A stretch of DNA of 36,744 bases. Source: an uncultured Fimbriimonadaceae bacterium. Lineage in GTDB: Bacteria; Armatimonadota; Fimbriimonadia; Fimbriimonadales; Fimbriimonadaceae. This document shows, in pieces, positions 18,401 to 25,697 of this stretch (position 1 is its first letter; the number at the start of each line of letters is the position of its first letter). The translations under genes and the position numbers were made by a program. The notes below the pieces were generated by a model. The model worked only from the letters and a program-made list of their open reading frames with translations, made no database searches and was not told the DNA's origin. The stretch spans positions 1 to 36,744 of the forward strand of contig CALGMO010000015.1 in the NCBI GenBank assembly GCA_937961665.1. The letters are read 5' to 3'.

Positions 18401-20480
18401 ACTGTTGGACTCGACGCTCCAGCAGATGGGACTGAGCGCATCGGAGAGGAACTGCAAGTTCCTGCTCGACGAGCTCAAGGCGCTCAGCGGGCGCTTGGCC
18501 CTTCGGATGGCCGGCGCCGCTGCGCAGGAAAATGGGGAGACCGTCGGGGCAGAGATGGTGGCCTTGGCGGCGGTGCACGCCCGATCCCGTTGCCAGCCAG
18601 AAGGGGTCCAGAGTTGGCCGGACTTGAAGAGGGGTTTCTTTGTTCCACTGGACGACGTTCGAGACCTCCTTGGGTCCCACGGCGACAAGGGGAAGGACGG
18701 CGAGAACGAGGGTAAGTCCCGAGCGGATCTGTTGTACGTGGGGCTCGGCTCGCGCGACCGACTGGTGTTTCGGTTCGTGGAGGTGAAGTATCGTCGGCAC
18801 CTGAGGACGGTGCGGAGCGACGAGCTAGCCTCCCGAATCGCGGAGCAGCTGAACGGCTCCCGGTCGGACTGGGAGAATTGGTATGCCAGCCACAAGTCCT
18901 GCAGCGAGCCGGAACGGGTGTTGAGGGCAGCCAGGCTCGCTCGGGTCCTGCGGTTCTACGCAGACAAGGCCTACCGACACCATCTCGGCGAGGACCCCTA
19001 CAGGAAGCTGGTGCGAGGAATCAGCCAGCTGGCAAAGAGCCCGTCGGACCTGAGTAGCGAGGTGGACGAGAAGGAAGACATCGGCATCGTCTTCTGCCCC
19101 GAACACCGGGACAGTGAGATCGAGACCCTTGGGAGTTCGAACGGCCATGCGATCCTGTTGTTCGGCCCGGACTGCCTGCCGGACCGGGCCGGGGAGAACC
19201 CTCCCGAGACGCAGGATGACGTCGAGCCCGCGCCGGCTAACGAGGAAGAGAAGGAAAGCCCGCCGCACAACTGCGACGGGGAAGGAGCGTCGGAGCAGGT
19301 AAGCGTCGGCTCCGGGCTGATCGGTGCTTCAGACTGCGGCAGCCACGAGTTGCCCAAGGGCGAGTCGGAACATGGCAAGGAACCGGTCTCGTCGGGCGAG
19401 ATCACCAAGCCGGTCGTCGGGCCGGTCGCGGTCCTCCTAGGCACAACGGACAGCGGGCAGGATGTCTCGTGGACGGTCGCCATCAACGGCAACCCCCACC
19501 TGCTGATTGTAGGTCAGCCGGGGATGGGAAAAACCACGGCTTTGGAGAACATCTGCCTCCAGCTTTGGCGCGGCGGCGTAGCGCCCATCGTCTTCTCCTA
19601 CCACTCGGACTTGGACGAGCATCTACTAAGCCTCCTAAAGGGCTGTACCACGCATGATTGCTTCAGCCTCGGCTTCAACCCGCTTCGGGTGCCGAGCGTG
19701 AGCCGCTTCGCGCACACCGACTCGGCCGGTCACATTCGCGACATCTTCGCCGCGATCTTCAGGGACCTCGGAGAGGTCCAGCTCGCCGCGTTGCGGGAAG
19801 CCGTCCTCGAGACGTACACAAAGTTGGGATGGGGAGACGGCGAAGAGCATCCGGTACCGCCGTTCTCGGCTTTTCTGGAGTCTATGAAGGCCACGAAGAG
19901 GAACGGATCCCGCGACCACGGGAGGGAGAATCTCCTTCTTCGCCTGAGGGAGCTGGAGGACTACAACTTCTTCGACGACTGCGAGGACTCGATCGGCAGC
20001 CTGCTCGAGGGAGGTGCACCCCGCCTCATCCGCATCCATACCGTGCAATCGGATATGGTGCAACGAGCTTACGCCAGCTTCATGCTCTTCCGGGTGTATC
20101 AGGAAATGTTCCTTAGGGGAACCCAAAGTCGGATCACCCACGCGGTGGTGTTCGATGAGGCCCATCGGGCGAGCAAGCTCAACCTGCTCCCAAGGATGGC
20201 GAAGGAGTGCCGCAAGTTCGGCATTGCCCTGATCGTGGCATCTCAAGAGGCGCGGGACTTCGACGACAGCCTGTTCTCGGCTGTGTCCAACTACATGGCG
20301 CTCCGGGCTGTGGACGCCGACGCGAAGGCCATGGCTAAGAAGATGGCGCCCAGCGGCCGAGAGCGGAGTCTCGCCGACACACTGATGAACCTGGAGAAGC
20401 ACCGTGCGGTGCTTCGAACGGGAGAGATGCCCAGGCCGAAGACTGTGAAACTCTTGCCCCCACCCGAAGGCTGCAACTAG
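15417..20480 (+). CDS. HerA-like ATPase with internal PD-(D/E)XK-type nuclease motif (MAD8/DptH-like)
   Basis: A 1687-aa protein starting 12 bases after the preceding stop. The C-terminal third is a HerA/FtsK-type ATPase: Walker A GQPGMGKTT at 1366-1374, Walker B VVFDEAH with D1580 and E1581, and sensor ASQ at 1608-1610. Upstream, D1104 followed by E1122-V-K1124 in strand-like sequence (FRFVEVKYR) fits a PD-(D/E)XK nuclease active site. A beta-rich region lies about 295-400. An acidic, low-complexity linker (about 1263-1330) separates nuclease and ATPase. The N-terminal LLLVDRDWSGSGMDGVYSSAREI segment resembles the opening of DptH/MAD8-type proteins, which have similar length. I infer a DNA-translocating effector that cleaves invading DNA with gene 1 in control. 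GC is host-like throughout. Confidence 0.85.
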   Translation: MAQDVKRVDWIRAALQKLAGRPHAGDLAFTRAFDRETIETVLSQGDSLGGWELRGVGHSSANGWITADRAVDLREAKGTATLLLVDRDWSGSGMDGVYSSAREITESKLLAAAVQIALASLESGLTAFAKEAFRHASRVGGRGRAVYDSEKLEFLAALAENSQGVGEALPHLQLWPVSGDLERARALLDVSGVMVERLLLSPATAQTAEARIAGLQLQEAEDRTVRELAEQLRKGAALPAKTTLLRVARDSRLWLGNLRPLFLEKRVQRIKVVSWRKNGKLSKWSGLVESGPDSLPEYRVDPKNPKNKLEVWWTVHPGNLPRGSASFNVRVLAGDEELASQTVSLNGRKEQKASFGPEDFSELEEHGRWQARVEVTVVGTDEVAPETTEDFIVCFGTVPIDEKVFAGTVYRCPVEGAVELDTREEAEALAEAAAKGEHGNPDNKGFLSYRPRDKKGEIRKSFRVERPPLLAKIEKDWSERNDAPIGRWVVRARPDGSLVQGPDYEPVPTDGLGDAEQKLREATEALRKRLSGTGGMLSQIYVHKGTGASVIGEYLNAWMSALESGPARLALANTVEVQSPSGETIGLIVLPFHPIRMAWQAAFDTLAIHLRWEQGLKADRVRKALSNLDGAHFPFLLPGLKAGEAFVFGDCIGMAGVAMVSTNDPEPKASLSMLAAAYSGDSDRLRPEISIESGEALARVLRAYLDTHPGSSQLMVHALRPGDGATVVRALGKALKAEAEDTEESEDGDERQRDRRVAVRLNLFPARRESMVTGRHLTKIVQRRRTGAPNPHEEDAWCLESVDFGGGRMLPRLRWAKRDEGAPREPGHLSIAFDCFSSRVACEEPTGELAPLLAFGLIANVQRVFAVEDDQPMWRTTIPAGLEGPKLQDRIVTERLVRAQAAVLKSVARHLGCDQGWPVLKTLLSPENRQLLDGLHDRSDWVVTMDRNIGVEYFDSPKHLPDVFDAYVIDAVPERDDLGCLQLITSTSHFDEVRGLLDSTLQQMGLSASERNCKFLLDELKALSGRLALRMAGAAAQENGETVGAEMVALAAVHARSRCQPEGVQSWPDLKRGFFVPLDDVRDLLGSHGDKGKDGENEGKSRADLLYVGLGSRDRLVFRFVEVKYRRHLRTVRSDELASRIAEQLNGSRSDWENWYASHKSCSEPERVLRAARLARVLRFYADKAYRHHLGEDPYRKLVRGISQLAKSPSDLSSEVDEKEDIGIVFCPEHRDSEIETLGSSNGHAILLFGPDCLPDRAGENPPETQDDVEPAPANEEEKESPPHNCDGEGASEQVSVGSGLIGASDCGSHELPKGESEHGKEPVSSGEITKPVVGPVAVLLGTTDSGQDVSWTVAINGNPHLLIVGQPGMGKTTALENICLQLWRGGVAPIVFSYHSDLDEHLLSLLKGCTTHDCFSLGFNPLRVPSVSRFAHTDSAGHIRDIFAAIFRDLGEVQLAALREAVLETYTKLGWGDGEEHPVPPFSAFLESMKATKRNGSRDHGRENLLLRLRELEDYNFFDDCEDSIGSLLEGGAPRLIRIHTVQSDMVQRAYASFMLFRVYQEMFLRGTQSRITHAVVFDEAHRASKLNLLPRMAKECRKFGIALIVASQEARDFDDSLFSAVSNYMALRAVDADAKAMAKKMAPSGRERSLADTLMNLEKHRAVLRTGEMPRPKTVKLLPPPEGCN

Positions 20481-21091
20481 GCGGCCCCATCTCTGGCAGG
20501 ACCCTCCCTGGGCATGCGGGACGACCCTTCTGGGCGGGAGGTCTTCGTCCTCGTTGGGCGCCTCCCCGAGGCTCCACCGAGGCAGCCGGACAGCGGAATT
20601 GGTGCACATCGGTGGACCGCAAGGTTCGTCTCGACGCAGAGGGAGGAGCCTCCCGAGCTTTTCCTCAAGCGTCTGGGGTCAGGCCCAGGGAATCTGTCCG
20701 GATATGCGATCTGAAAGCGGGGTTTTGCCTTGGGGTGCCTGGATCTGCTCCTGATGCAGGGCCGATCCGTTCCTTAGACCGCACCTGTCACCTCGCCGAT
20801 CGGCTTGCACGCGGCCGGGGTGCCGTCCTAACGCTCCCGCGCGGTTCCCCCCTGGATGCGGCGACACCGAATGCAGGAGCCGACGGGATTGTCAGGTGCA
20901 TGGCCTGGATCGCACGAAGGGTTGCTCTCAGGTGGTTGGCGTCGGTCGTCCGTTCGGACGCGGCAGCGGAGCCGAGGAGGACCGACGTCTTTCGTCGGCG
21001 CCGCAAGCATCGCCGGCCTCGAGCCGATCCTTGGTTTGCAGCGAGGACTCACCCAAGCGGAAGGCTCTTCGCTCGGCACAGGCGGAGGCGG
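20481..21091. other. Spacer downstream of the defence-like operon
   Basis: About 610 bases with no supportable gene on either strand. No strong terminator follows the operon; a few five- or six-base stems (for example CCGACG/CGTCGG near 20984) are too weak to call. No attachment-site repeat matching the upstream edge of the operon was found by eye, and there is no tRNA or integrase. Confidence 0.5.
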
Positions 21092-21097
21092 TAGATT
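21092..21097 (+). promoter_or_regulatory. -10 element TAGATT with apparently leaderless start
   Basis: TAGATT ends six bases before the ATG at 21104, so the transcript should begin at or beside the start codon. A GGAGG at 21084-21088 lies upstream of the expected transcription start and cannot serve as ribosome binding site for that transcript. Confidence 0.45.
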
Positions 21098-21103
21098 GGC
21101 GGC

Positions 21104-22159
21104 ATGGTGCAGGGGGTCTTGCTGGCGGCGGCGTGGGGGCAGGCGGCGGCGTGGACGGACGGCGAGCGGGCCGTGCAGGAGTGGCTCGACCGGTCCCGCG
21201 CGGTCGGGGTCTCGGTCGCGGTGGTCGACGACGCCGCGGAGTGGACCGCGCAGGCGGGCTGGGCGGACCGGGAGGAGCGGGCTCCGGTGCGGGCGGAGAC
21301 CCTCTTCCGCCTCGCCTCGATCAGCAAGGCGGTGTGCGCGACGCTCACCATGGGGTTCGTCCAGAGGCGGAGGCTCGATCTGGACGCCGGGGTCTCGCGC
21401 TACGTGCCCGGCTTCCCGGACGAGCGGGGCGCGATCACGCTCCGGCGGGTCCTCTCCCACACCGCGGGAATCCGTGGCTACCGGCCCGGCAGGCCCGACG
21501 TCTTCTTCCGGCCGCTGAGCACGGCGGAGGCGGTCGGACTGATTCGGCACTCGCCGCTGCGGTTCGAGCCCGGCACGGCCTACGGCTACAGCACGCATGC
21601 CTTCGCCTTGGCGGTGGCCTCCATGGAGCGGGCCGCCGCGAGACCTTACCGCGAGATCCTGCGGCTCGGAGCATCCCGCTGGGGCATGGATTCGTTGGAC
21701 GTGGAGCTGAGCACGGAGGACAAGCCGCAGAGGACCGCCCTTTACACGGCGGCGAAGGAGGGTCCGGCGGTCCGCGTCGCCAAGCGGGAGGACATCAGCT
21801 GGAAGGCCGGCGGGGGAGGTCTGGAGGGCACGGCGCTGCACGTGGCGCGGTTCGGTCTGGCCGTCCTCCGCGGCAAGATCGTGGGTTCCAGGGAGCGGGA
21901 GGCGATGTGGACGCCGGTCCGGCTGCCGAACGGCCGCTCGACGGGGTACGGGCTCGGTTGGGCGTGCGATCGGGCCACGGCGTCGCACGCAGGAGGCCAG
22001 CAGGGGTGTTCCAGCTTTCTGCTGGTGGATCGGCGCAGGGGCTTGTCGGTGGCCGTGCTGTGCAACACCGGCGGGCTGGACGCGGGAAGCCTGGCCAGAA
22101 CCCTGAGGGACCTCTGGGTCGACCGCGGGTCGGCCCGCGCGGGCGCGACCGGCCGGTAG
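21104..22159 (+). CDS. Serine hydrolase, beta-lactamase class C / esterase-like
   Basis: A 351-aa member of the serine beta-lactamase-like superfamily (class C/penicillin-binding esterases). The nucleophile motif SxxK is S72-I-S-K75 in FRLASISKAV. The Tyr motif is Y162-S-T, where class C usually has YSN, and HAGG at 295-298 replaces KTG. HAG in that position is common among esterases and D-aminopeptidase-like members and argues against true beta-lactamase activity. The first 16 residues are hydrophobic and end in AAA, so export is likely. It stands alone between two spacers, so context gives no substrate. Confidence 0.88.
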   Translation: MVQGVLLAAAWGQAAAWTDGERAVQEWLDRSRAVGVSVAVVDDAAEWTAQAGWADREERAPVRAETLFRLASISKAVCATLTMGFVQRRRLDLDAGVSRYVPGFPDERGAITLRRVLSHTAGIRGYRPGRPDVFFRPLSTAEAVGLIRHSPLRFEPGTAYGYSTHAFALAVASMERAAARPYREILRLGASRWGMDSLDVELSTEDKPQRTALYTAAKEGPAVRVAKREDISWKAGGGGLEGTALHVARFGLAVLRGKIVGSREREAMWTPVRLPNGRSTGYGLGWACDRATASHAGGQQGCSSFLLVDRRRGLSVAVLCNTGGLDAGSLARTLRDLWVDRGSARAGATGR

Positions 22160-22207
22160 GCGGGCGAATTCCAACAGAAAACCAGCCGCGTTTCGCAAAA
22201 GCCGTGC

Positions 22208-22248
22208 TATCATGATCAAAGCTTTGAGCAAGTCGCTCAAAGATTTGA
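22208..22248 (+). promoter_or_regulatory. Promoter with two LacI-type operators (autoregulation)
   Basis: TATCAT at 22208-22213 is a good -10 box. Directly after it lie TCAAAGCTTTGA (22216-22227), a perfect 12-base palindrome, and TCAAAGATTTGA (22237-22248), the same site with one half changed. Their starts are 21 bases apart, two turns of the helix, so both face the same side. They cover the expected transcription start of the lacI-led operon. An additional perfect inverted repeat, CTTTGAGC/GCTCAAAG, links the two sites. I infer that the encoded LacI protein represses its own operon here. Confidence 0.7.
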
Positions 22249-22262
22249 CCAGAGGCGATTCG

Positions 22263-23321
22263 ATGGCGAAGGACCGGCCCCAGAGGGAGAGGACGACGCT
22301 CTACGAGGTGGCGTCGCGGGCGGGCGTCTCGCCGTCCACGGTGTCGCTGGTCCTCGCCGGCAAGGCCGACCAGAGACGCATCCCGCAGGCGACGCGCGAG
22401 CGGGTGTGGAGCGCGGCCGAGGAGCTGAACTACGCCCCGAACCTGCTCGTCCGGTCGCTCCGCCGCGGCCGGACGCACGTCGTCTCCTTCTACAGCACGT
22501 TCCGGAACCGCAAGCGGGGCGACCTCTACATGGACCGCCTGGCGTCGGCTGTCGAGACGGCCGGAGGCGAGTTCGGCTACGATGTGCTGGTCCACTGCAA
22601 CTTCCGGAGGACGCCGCGGGAGACGTACCAGTTCCTGAACGGCGGGTTGGCGGACGGGCTGCTGCTGTTCGCGCCCACCAAGGACGACCCGTTGCTGGGT
22701 CTCCTGCGCCAGAGCAGCCTCCCGGTGGTCATCCTCAACGGCGTCGACGAGCGCGGGCAGTACTCCTCGGCCAGCGACGACATGGAGCAGGGGATCGCTC
22801 TGGTGGCAAGGGAGCTGCTCGCGCGGGGGCACCGTTCCCTCGCGGCCATCGGCTCGGTGGGCGACGACGTCCGCGACAGCGTTCCCCGCATCGAGCTGCT
22901 CCGGCGGAGCCTCGCCGAGCGCGGAGTCGAGCTGGGCGAGGAGCGCGTCGAGTGGATTTCGTTCGACCCCGGGGAGGCGATGGAGCGCCTCCTCTCCCTG
23001 CGGAATCGCCCCACGGCGCTGTTCTGCTGGCACGACGCCGTGGCCTACCGCGTTCTCGAGTGGTGCGAGGCGAACGGCGTCTCGGTGCCCGGCGATCTGT
23101 CGATCGTGGGCTACGACGGCGTCCACTGGCCGTCCACGTCGCGCCACATCTGCGCCTCGGTCGAGGTTGACCTGGACGCCATCGCGCTCGCGGCGGTTCG
23201 TCTGCTCGACGAGGCCATCAACCGTCCCGGCTCGCCGGCGCGCCACGAGAGCGTGCCGGTTCGGTTCAACGCGGGCACGACGCTCGCCACGCTTTCCAAC
23301 CTGCAACGGAGCAAGCCATGA
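22263..23321 (+). CDS. LacI-family transcriptional regulator
   Basis: A 352-aa DNA-binding regulator. The N-terminal helix-turn-helix (TTLYEVASRAGVSPSTVSLVLAG, about residues 11-33) and hinge helix region (IPQATRERVWSAAEELNYAPN) are textbook LacI family. The rest is a periplasmic-binding-like sugar sensor ending with the DLSIVGYDG and EVDLDAIALAAVRLL motifs. The start at 22263 is chosen because AGAGG at 22251-22255 is seven bases upstream and because an earlier in-frame ATG at 22212 lies inside the -10 box and would put the operators within the coding sequence. It heads an operon of transport and hydrolase genes and overlaps the next start (ATGA). The inducer is presumably a sugar released from the GH30 substrate. 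Confidence 0.95.
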   Translation: MAKDRPQRERTTLYEVASRAGVSPSTVSLVLAGKADQRRIPQATRERVWSAAEELNYAPNLLVRSLRRGRTHVVSFYSTFRNRKRGDLYMDRLASAVETAGGEFGYDVLVHCNFRRTPRETYQFLNGGLADGLLLFAPTKDDPLLGLLRQSSLPVVILNGVDERGQYSSASDDMEQGIALVARELLARGHRSLAAIGSVGDDVRDSVPRIELLRRSLAERGVELGEERVEWISFDPGEAMERLLSLRNRPTALFCWHDAVAYRVLEWCEANGVSVPGDLSIVGYDGVHWPSTSRHICASVEVDLDAIALAAVRLLDEAINRPGSPARHESVPVRFNAGTTLATLSNLQRSKP

Positions 23322-24106
23322 CACACGCGCACATCCACCGCAACCGAGCGTTCACGCTCATCGAGCTGCTGGTCGTGATCGCGATCATCGCGATCCTCGC
23401 CGCCATCCTGTTCCCGGTGTTCGCTCAGGCGAAGATGTCCGCCAAGCGCACCCAGGACCTGTCCAACGTCAAGCAGCTGAACCTCGGCGTCCAGATGTAC
23501 GCCGGGGACTTCGACGACACGTACCCCTTCTGCTGGGGATGGGACTCCGAGTGGAGACCCTGGACCGTGCAGATCAACCCGTACGTGAATAACTTCGACA
23601 TCTACAAGTCGCCGGTCGACAACTGGGACCGCGGGGCGACCGAGCCTGGCGGGACGTTCTGCGACGCCAACCGACGGCCTCCTCGGCTGGCCACCTACTC
23701 GATGAACTTCACGTGGCCCGCAAACGGCTGGGGGTGGGACGGCAACGCCCTCCAGAACCAGATGTCGCCCACGAGCAACATGGGCGGCGCCTCGACGACC
23801 AACGTTCCCTCGCCGGCGACGACGATTCTGCTGGCGCCTAGGCCGAACTGGTACCACTTCTACTGCCAGGGATGGGCGACGGAGGTGTTCTTCAACTACG
23901 GCGAGTTCAACATGCAGGGAGGCGGCGCCCGGATGTTCAACGGCGGCACCAACTACGCCTTCTGCGACGGGCACGCCAAGTACTACAAGAAGGAGGCCAC
24001 CCTCCAGCCGCAGGGCAACCAGGCCGGCACGCCTCCTCCCGATCTGTGGCCCAACGACCCGGTGAACTGGCCGTGGCCGGTCGGCATGTGGGACAAGCGT
24101 CAGTAG
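23318..24106 (+). CDS. Prepilin-type pseudopilin with C-terminal DGH motif
   Basis: A 262-aa protein with a class III (type IV prepilin-like) signal: a short basic leader followed by A-FTLIELLVVIAIIAILAAILFPVF, including the conserved Glu five residues after the expected cleavage site. The remainder is rich in Trp, Tyr, Asn and Pro, and near the end has NYAFCDGHAKYYK, the signature of the DUF1559-like pseudopilins that are multiplied in Armatimonadota, Planctomycetota and relatives. It starts inside the lacI stop codon (ATGA), so it is translationally coupled to the regulator. Placement inside a sugar-uptake operon suggests a surface role in capturing or sensing the polysaccharide; that is inference. 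Confidence 0.9.
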   Translation: MTHAHIHRNRAFTLIELLVVIAIIAILAAILFPVFAQAKMSAKRTQDLSNVKQLNLGVQMYAGDFDDTYPFCWGWDSEWRPWTVQINPYVNNFDIYKSPVDNWDRGATEPGGTFCDANRRPPRLATYSMNFTWPANGWGWDGNALQNQMSPTSNMGGASTTNVPSPATTILLAPRPNWYHFYCQGWATEVFFNYGEFNMQGGGARMFNGGTNYAFCDGHAKYYKKEATLQPQGNQAGTPPPDLWPNDPVNWPWPVGMWDKRQ

Positions 24107-24125
24107 GCGCTCGGGATAGCCGGAG

Positions 24126-24365
24126 ATGAGGGAAGAGGTGAAAACGCCGCTGATCGTCGCCGTGATCGCGATCGTGGTGGCGGTGGTGGCCTACTTCGGC
24201 TGGAAGACCCTGTCGACCGCTGGCAACTTGGACCAGGGACAGGTCCGGTACACCCCCGGCAAGCCGCCTTGGGAGGAAGCGGATCCGAGCAAGCGCGGGC
24301 CGGGAGGGGCGCCGACCAACGTGCCCGTGGCCGGACCGCCGACGGTGAACAACCAAGGCCAATAG
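24126..24365 (+). CDS. Small single-span membrane protein
   Basis: A 79-aa protein with one transmembrane helix at about residues 8-25 (PLIVAVIAIVVAVVAYFGW) after a charged MREEVK leader, then a hydrophilic tail rich in Pro, Gly and Asn. CCGGAG directly precedes the ATG. It lies 19 bases after the pseudopilin stop and 15 before the solute-binding protein. I do not recognise a family. It may help assemble or anchor the pseudopilin, judged only from position. Confidence 0.75.
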   Translation: MREEVKTPLIVAVIAIVVAVVAYFGWKTLSTAGNLDQGQVRYTPGKPPWEEADPSKRGPGGAPTNVPVAGPPTVNNQGQ

Positions 24366-24380
24366 CGAGGAGGCCCGATC

Positions 24381-25697
24381 ATGGAAGGAATCCGGTTGCT
24401 CGGCTGGCTCGCGGTAGCGGCCGCGGGGGTCTGGGCCCTCGTCGGCAGCGAGCGCGCGGCCAGCCGGCAGGCCGGTTCCGAACGGGTCGTCGTGACCTAC
24501 TGGGAGAAGTGGACGGGCGACGAGAAGCGCTCGATGCAGCGGGTCGTCGACGCGTTCAACGCCTCCCAGGATCGGATCGAGGTCCGGATGCTGAGCATCT
24601 CGGGCATCGCCGAGAAGACTCTTCTGGCGACGTCGGGCGGAAACCCGCCCGACGTCGCCGGGCTCTGGGCCGACCAGGTCGTGCAGTTCGCCGACGCTGG
24701 GGCTCTGGAGGATCTGACCGACCTCGCGAGGGAGTTCGGTATCTCCGAGAGCGACTACATCGGCAACTACTGGAGGATGGTGGTCTATCAAGGGCGCCTC
24801 TACGCCCTGCCCACCACGCCGGGCTGCAACGCGCTGTATGTGAACCGGGCCCTGATGCCGCCGGAGTACGACTCGCCCGAGGAGTTCCCCAAGACCCTCT
24901 CCGAGTTCGACCGCTTCGTGGATCGGGTGAGCAGGAAGGGGCCCGACGGCAGGCTCAAAACGGTCGCCTTCCTCCCTCGGGACGGTTGGGGGCTTTGGGG
25001 GATGCCGTACCTCTTCGGCGGGGGCTTCGTGAAGGACGGCAGGATCGACGTCAACGGGCCGGACGACGTGGAGGCTTGGACGTGGGTCCACTCGTTCGCC
25101 GAGCGGTTCGGAGCGCGCGAGACGCAGGCCTTCCGGAGCGGCTTCGGCAACTACTCGTCTCCGCAGAACCCGTTCCTGAGCGGCAAGCTCGCCGCCTATA
25201 GCGACGGACCGTGGTTCGGCAACTTCATCCGCCTGTACAACCCCAAGGTGGATTGGTTCGCGGTGCCGATGCCGCATCCGGACGGTCGTCCCGACCTCGC
25301 CGGATACACTTGGCTGAACCTGAACACGCTGATGATCCCCCGCGGCGCCAAGCACAAGCGCGAGGCGTTCGAATTCATCGCGTTCGTCCAGAGGCAGCCG
25401 GTGATGGAGCGGCTCTGCATGGACCAGTGGTGCAACACCCCGCTGGCCCGAGTGTCGAGGGAGTTCCTCGAGAGGCACCCGAACAAGGCGATCGCTCTGT
25501 TCGACCGTCTGGCACGCGGCGAGAGGGCGGTCCGGCCGGTTCAGATGGGCATCGCCGGGCAGATCGGATCGGAGGTCGGCAACGCCGTCGACCGGATGGA
25601 CCTGGGCGAGGCTACGCCCCGGCAGGCCTTGGACGAGGCCCAGAAGCGGCTCGAGGAGCTGTGGGAACGCTATCGAAGGCAGGTGCTGGCCAGATGA
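24381..25697 (+). CDS. ABC transporter extracellular sugar-binding protein
   Basis: A 438-aa family 1 extracellular solute-binding protein that delivers sugars to the two permeases downstream. The mature part begins VVVTYWEKWTGDEKRSMQRVVDAFNAS, with the typical GGNPPDVAGLWADQVVQFADAGALEDLTD segment following, and ends with a helical RQALDEAQKRLEELWERY tail. The N-terminus has a hydrophobic stretch (about residues 5-22) but no cysteine, so it is not a lipoprotein; it may be released or stay anchored. GAGGAGG near 24366 is a strong ribosome binding site. Its stop codon overlaps the next start (ATGA). Confidence 0.93.
   Translation: MEGIRLLGWLAVAAAGVWALVGSERAASRQAGSERVVVTYWEKWTGDEKRSMQRVVDAFNASQDRIEVRMLSISGIAEKTLLATSGGNPPDVAGLWADQVVQFADAGALEDLTDLAREFGISESDYIGNYWRMVVYQGRLYALPTTPGCNALYVNRALMPPEYDSPEEFPKTLSEFDRFVDRVSRKGPDGRLKTVAFLPRDGWGLWGMPYLFGGGFVKDGRIDVNGPDDVEAWTWVHSFAERFGARETQAFRSGFGNYSSPQNPFLSGKLAAYSDGPWFGNFIRLYNPKVDWFAVPMPHPDGRPDLAGYTWLNLNTLMIPRGAKHKREAFEFIAFVQRQPVMERLCMDQWCNTPLARVSREFLERHPNKAIALFDRLARGERAVRPVQMGIAGQIGSEVGNAVDRMDLGEATPRQALDEAQKRLEELWERYRRQVLAR

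Noticed and set aside
16284-18800. 838-codon minus-strand frame opposite the HerA-like gene
   Set aside because: The + strand frame has recognisable motifs and runs the full length; the reverse frame has only shadow composition.
9586-20480. Reading the operon as a complete BREX or Dnd system
   Set aside because: PglX methyltransferase, PglZ phosphatase, BrxL or helicase genes, and DndA-E are all absent from the window; only the kinase/ATPase/HerA components are present.
20481-21091. Attachment site or prophage edge after the defence-like operon
   Set aside because: No direct repeat shared with the upstream edge, no integrase and no tRNA could be found by eye.
21104-22159. Calling the serine hydrolase a class C beta-lactamase resistance gene
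   Set aside because: YST and HAG replace YSN and KTG, which fits esterase or peptidase-like members better, and there is no AmpR-type neighbour.
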